This document shows positions 60,496 to 64,000 of a stretch of DNA of 64,000 nucleotides, one piece after another. The notes beneath the pieces are model-generated. The model was not told the origin of the DNA and searched no databases. It saw only the letters and a program-made list of their open reading frames with translations. The number at the start of each line of letters is the position of its first letter. The first letter of the stretch is position 1. Source of the DNA: Nitrospirota bacterium (GTDB lineage: Bacteria; Nitrospirota; Nitrospiria; Nitrospirales; Nitrospiraceae). A program made the translations under genes and the position numbers. The stretch is from assembly GCA_030645475.1 (NCBI GenBank), contig JAUSMA010000065.1, positions 90,383 to 154,382 of the forward strand, given 5' to 3'.

Positions 60496-62817
60496 ATGGG
60501 TATTACCTCATCCGGCCTATCTTCCGGAATCAATTACGAGCAACTCATCCAGCAAGTGCAAGACTCCCAGCGGCGTCCCGTTGAACTCTTGAAGACCAGG
60601 CAGGCTGGCTACCAGAAAGAAATCACTGCGGTGGCGAGCGTCAGCACGAAGCTCTCCACTCTGTTGGCCGTGGCCAGTTCCGTCAACAATCCGGCAAATT
60701 TCAATGTGAATACCGTGGCGGTCGGGAAGACGACGGCGGGTGTCTCCCTCTTGACGGCGACCGCCAACAGCACGGCAACGAAGGGGACCTATGCCGTAGC
60801 GGTCAAGCAATTAGCCCAGGCAGGCAAGCTGGCAGCCAATGGATTCGTCGACCAGAACGCGTCGTCCGTGGCGAGCGCCGACGGGACCTTCAGGTTCAAG
60901 GTCGGTACGGCTGGAACAGAATATAGCGTGGCTGTATCCGCCAGTACGACGCTACAGTCTCTGCGCGATGCGATCAATGCAAAGGGCGGCAGTGTCACGG
61001 CCTCTATCATCAACGACGGAACAGGCTCCAATCCCTATCGGCTCATTCTCGCCACCAATGAGAATGGCGCCTCGAACAGCATCACCATCACGAATAACGA
61101 TACGACGTTGGATTTCACGAACAAGAAGGTTGAGGCCGCGTATGCCTTTACTGGAAATAGTTTTGCCGGCACGATTACCTCGAATGCCGGCAATAATTAT
61201 ACGGGCTCGACGAACAAGACCTTTCTCATTCAGGCTGTCGCCGGCGGGGCGCCTGGCGTCGCTACGTACAAGTATTCCATCGATGGGGGTCTGACCTACT
61301 TGGGGTACGGGGGCGCGGCCTATAGCGCGACAGCCGGCACCGACACCTCCGGAGGCGGGATTACGGCGGCTACGGTTGCCGCGGCGATCGACGGTTCCGG
61401 CACCACGAACGAAGGTGTCCAGATCGACTTCGGGGCGACGGGCACGCTAGTCGCCGGCGACAGGTTTTCTGTGGATGTGTTCGCGCCGACACTTCAAGCA
61501 GGGCAAGATGCCGTGGTGGTTGTGGACGGCACCACATACACGAAATCGAGCAACCTCGTCACGGATATCATTCAAGGCGTGACGTTGAATCTGCTGCAAG
61601 CGGATGCCACGAACGGTGTGATCCTCTCGGTCTCGTCCAACGCATCCGGCGCCACGGAGAAGATTAAGAATTTTGTGACGGCCTATAACGAATTCAATAC
61701 GTTTCTCAATGAGCAGCTCAATTTCAATGCCAATAGCACTCAGCCCAGTGCCTTGCTCGGAGATCCGACCCTGCGTGCGATTCAAAAGAAATTGAAGGAT
61801 ATCATCAGTGGCCAGATTCCAGGCCTCACCACGGGGAAGGCCAATCTGTCTCAGATCGGCATTACGTCGAATAGCAAGACCGGTGTGCTCTCGGTGGATG
61901 AAGGCGCATTGTCCACGGCCATCAGCTCAGATCCGGAGGGTGTACGGAGGCTGTTCCTCGGCATGGGCACGCCGAGCAATAGTGCCGTGACCTTCGTCGG
62001 CCTGAGTGCCACGACGTCAGCCGGGCGTTATGGGCTGAACATTACGACGGCGCCACAGAAAGCCATTCTTGGAGGCTCCACGGATGTGACGGTTCAGGAC
62101 CTGTCATCGACCGGATTGACGAGCGCCGAAGCCTTGAGTTTTAGCTATAGCGGCGACTACAGCGCAGCGATTCCCACGACGACATCTTTCACCGTCTCAC
62201 TGAGCGCAGGCCAGAGAATTAACGATATCGTCAACACGTTAAATAGCGCATTTGCGACGAATCATGTGGGCCTGTCGGCTTCAAACGACGGAGGACGGCT
62301 CAAAATCACGTCGAAAGACTATGGGTCGGACGTCCGTTTTACGGTCGTGTCCGATCAAGCCGGCGTCACACAAACGGGCATCGGCTCAGTCGGACGGACG
62401 GCGCAGGGAGCCGATATTGCAGGCACGATTAACGACCATTCGGCAACAGGCCGTGGGAATGTGCTGAAAAGCAACTCGCGATTTGGGGAAGACGGTCTGT
62501 CGATCAGCACGGAAAGCACGTCGACCGGGCTGTTCGGCACCATTGCCGTCACGCGGGGCGTCGGGGACCAGCTCGTGTCATCTCTGGCTTCCTATACCGA
62601 TCCGACCGTCGGCATCCTGACGTCAAAATCCAAGGGGCTGCAAGGCACCGTGGATCGGCTCAAGAAGGACATTGAAAAGTTTAATGCCCGTATCGATCAA
62701 GAGGGGGAGCGGTTCCGCGACCAACTCGTTCGATTGGAGTCGCTGCTCAGCAAATTTAAAGCGACCAGCAATTATTTGACGAATCAACTCGATAATCTGC
62801 CAAAAATCGGGGGGTAA
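60496..62817 (+). CDS. fliD: Flagellar filament cap protein FliD (HAP2)
   Basis: The 773-residue protein has FliD ends: MGITSSGLSSGINYEQLIQQ at the N-terminus and RLKKDIEKFNARIDQEGERF, RDQLVRLESLLSKFKATSNY near the C-terminus. The middle (about 150-660) holds a long Ser/Thr/Gly-rich insertion; enterobacterial FliD has about 468 residues. FliD caps the filament tip and helps FliC polymerise. A GGGGAG ribosome binding site precedes the ATG. fliS follows 33 bases later. Confidence 0.95.
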   Translation: MGITSSGLSSGINYEQLIQQVQDSQRRPVELLKTRQAGYQKEITAVASVSTKLSTLLAVASSVNNPANFNVNTVAVGKTTAGVSLLTATANSTATKGTYAVAVKQLAQAGKLAANGFVDQNASSVASADGTFRFKVGTAGTEYSVAVSASTTLQSLRDAINAKGGSVTASIINDGTGSNPYRLILATNENGASNSITITNNDTTLDFTNKKVEAAYAFTGNSFAGTITSNAGNNYTGSTNKTFLIQAVAGGAPGVATYKYSIDGGLTYLGYGGAAYSATAGTDTSGGGITAATVAAAIDGSGTTNEGVQIDFGATGTLVAGDRFSVDVFAPTLQAGQDAVVVVDGTTYTKSSNLVTDIIQGVTLNLLQADATNGVILSVSSNASGATEKIKNFVTAYNEFNTFLNEQLNFNANSTQPSALLGDPTLRAIQKKLKDIISGQIPGLTTGKANLSQIGITSNSKTGVLSVDEGALSTAISSDPEGVRRLFLGMGTPSNSAVTFVGLSATTSAGRYGLNITTAPQKAILGGSTDVTVQDLSSTGLTSAEALSFSYSGDYSAAIPTTTSFTVSLSAGQRINDIVNTLNSAFATNHVGLSASNDGGRLKITSKDYGSDVRFTVVSDQAGVTQTGIGSVGRTAQGADIAGTINDHSATGRGNVLKSNSRFGEDGLSISTESTSTGLFGTIAVTRGVGDQLVSSLASYTDPTVGILTSKSKGLQGTVDRLKKDIEKFNARIDQEGERFRDQLVRLESLLSKFKATSNYLTNQLDNLPKIGG

Positions 62818-62850
62818 CATGAACCGTTCAAATCCTGATGGAGGATACTT

Positions 62851-63342
62851 GTGAGCGTATCGAATAACCCCAATGCCATTGCGATGTATATGGCCGGCAA
62901 TGTGACCCAGTCCGATCCGGCGCAGATCATCGTGCTGCTGTATGAGGGCGCGATTTATCGGATCGGGCAGGCCTTACAGGAGATCGAGAAGCAGAATACC
63001 CTGGCCTCGGGTATTGCCCTCTATCGAGCCTTGGCCATCATCGGCGAACTGCGCAAGTCGCTCAATCTCGAAGAGGGGGGCGAGATCGCACGGAACCTGG
63101 ACCGACTCTACCTCCATATGCACGAGGAGTTGGTCAAGGGACATCTGGCGAAACAGGCACAACCGCTGGAACGGGTCCGTACCCTGTTGACCGATCTCAA
63201 TAGCTCATGGAGGCAGGTAGCCGTTCAAGTGAAGACGATCATCGATGCCGGAGCAGGCGCACCGCCTCCTCCCGTCATGCCGGCCGGTCTCTCGGCTTAC
63301 GCGCAGCCAGACACCGCTCCCAGGCTGGCACTCAAAGCCTGA
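62851..63342 (+). CDS. fliS: Flagellin export chaperone FliS
   Basis: The 163-residue protein starts with GTG after GGAGG and has the FliS pattern: MYMAGNVTQSDPAQIIVLLY, EGAIYRIGQALQEIEKQN, and LNLEEGGEIARNLDRLYLHM. FliS keeps flagellin unfolded and delivers it to FlhA. The C-terminal about 30 residues are Pro/Ala-rich. The order fliC-flaG-fliD-fliS is standard. Confidence 0.93.
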   Translation: MSVSNNPNAIAMYMAGNVTQSDPAQIIVLLYEGAIYRIGQALQEIEKQNTLASGIALYRALAIIGELRKSLNLEEGGEIARNLDRLYLHMHEELVKGHLAKQAQPLERVRTLLTDLNSSWRQVAVQVKTIIDAGAGAPPPPVMPAGLSAYAQPDTAPRLALKA

Positions 63343-63449
63343 AGGGATAGGACGTTTCGAGTTTTTTTGATTCGAGCTCCGAAACCTGAAACTCGGAATT
63401 AGGAACCGGGTTTATTGTCAGTAACCTACGACGCCATGATGAGGACACG

Positions 63450-63836
63450 ATGATTTCGTTGCAGGGACTCGAAGCGCAGTACCGGGCGTTTATCGGGCAG
63501 TTAGAACAGAGTGAGGCGTCGATTGCCAGCCAAGACCTGGAGAGCCTGGAAGTGTCTGTCCGGGCGATCGACCAGGCGTTGATTCGGTTGGCTCAGGTGT
63601 CCGCTCAACTCGCGGGGCGGCCCATGTTGCCGGGTGAAGACAAGGCTTGGGAAAGTCTCGCCGATGTGATGCGGCAGGCCTTGGTCCATGCCGAGCAAAA
63701 TCGCGAGCAGATTCAGCGGTGGATCGGCCGGACACAAGAGACCTTGGCGCATATGAGTACCGGTGGGCGAGCTGTGAACGGGTATGCCGCGTCCAGAATG
63801 CCGAACTCCGTGGAGTTTCTCAGCGCGCGAGGGTGA
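63450..63836 (+). CDS. Small helical protein in FliT position
   Basis: The 128-residue protein is mostly helical (LQGLEAQYRAFIGQLEQSEA, then LAQVSAQLAGRPMLPGEDKA). It is not clearly recognised, but its place after fliS and its size suggest a FliT-like chaperone. GAGGA lies 9 bases before the ATG. No membrane segment is seen. Confidence 0.6.
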   Translation: MISLQGLEAQYRAFIGQLEQSEASIASQDLESLEVSVRAIDQALIRLAQVSAQLAGRPMLPGEDKAWESLADVMRQALVHAEQNREQIQRWIGRTQETLAHMSTGGRAVNGYAASRMPNSVEFLSARG

Positions 63837-64000
63837 GTGAGCGGGGACAGGACAGGACGCGTGAAGCGTATCTCGTTGAGGATAAGAGCGTATGGCTAGT
63901 GGCTTATAGCTGGTAGCAAAGACGCCCACTCTCCATTTCTGACCATACGCTATTGGCTATACGCCATATGCTCTTTTCTTTGGACGAGATACGAACGACG
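63837..64000 (+). other. Gene-free window end with inverted spacer words
   Basis: No gene is supported. GCGTATGGCTAGTGGC-type words at 63888-63920 recur in inverted form near 63941-63972 (CATACGCTATTGGC, TATACGCCATATGC), like the spacer between flgF and flgG. GTGAAGCGT at 63861 also occurs at 35198 and 57461. Confidence 0.4.

Noticed and set aside
1..64000. tRNA or rRNA genes, insertion sequences and prophage genes
   Set aside because: No cloverleaf, rRNA core motif or transposase/integrase-like product was seen on either strand.

Overview
The window is a nearly continuous flagellar and motility locus on the plus strand, interrupted by a nucleotide-sugar and flagellin-modification block. Gene content and order point to a Gram-negative, polarly flagellated bacterium: FlgH and FlgI rings, FlhF/FlhG, FliW/CsrA, a MotE-like protein beside fliJ, and FlgA/H/I/J/M/N/K/L in one run. 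My best guess is Nitrospira or a close Nitrospirota relative, from the cluster organisation, the moderately high G+C and the style of the intergenic repeats. No rRNA or other marker is present to prove this.

Layout. (1) 1-11675: basal body, MS ring, switch, export ATPase and hook genes (flgB end, flgC, fliE, fliF, fliG, a receiver-FliH fusion, fliI, fliJ, motE-like, fliK, flgD, flgE). (2) 11929-23509: a strong sigma-54-type promoter, then fliL-M-N-O-P-Q-R, flhB-A-F-G, fliA and a degenerate GGDEF protein. (3) 23748-35188: a second sigma-54-type promoter, then flgF, flgG, flgA, flgH, an orphan small gene, flgI, flgJ, flgM, flgN, flgK, flgL. A sigma-28-type promoter then precedes csrA and fliW. 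(4) 35246-41962: a convergent hybrid histidine kinase plus HD-GYP operon on the minus strand, and divergently an HD-GYP plus PilZ operon. The shared spacer carries sigma-28-like sites facing both ways. (5) 42523-57343: a regulator, Gfo/Idh oxidoreductase, DegT aminotransferase, CMP-sugar synthetase, two DUF115 (Maf-type) proteins, a B12/radical SAM protein, NeuB- and NeuC-like enzymes, two SDR enzymes and a sialidase-like protein. This is most simply a legionaminic/pseudaminic-type sugar pathway for flagellin glycosylation. (6) 57663-63836: fliC, flaG, fliD, fliS and a FliT-position gene, with sigma-28-like promoters before fliC and fliD.

How it works together. Sigma-54-type promoters would serve the export apparatus, ring and rod genes. 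FliA, restrained by FlgM, would serve filament, csrA and c-di-GMP genes. CsrA and FliW probably adjust flagellin translation, since a consensus-like CsrA site overlaps the fliC ribosome binding site. The sugar block would decorate the flagellin made next door. HD-GYP, degenerate GGDEF and PilZ proteins link the system to c-di-GMP.

The least ordinary elements are the receiver-FliH fusion, a domain type repeated in FlgE, FlgK, FlgL and FliC, a radical SAM enzyme and a sialidase-like protein inside the sugar block, a winged-helix/Rossmann fusion, and a family of about 125-210 bp palindromic repeats, one copy of which supplies the stop codon of a gene.
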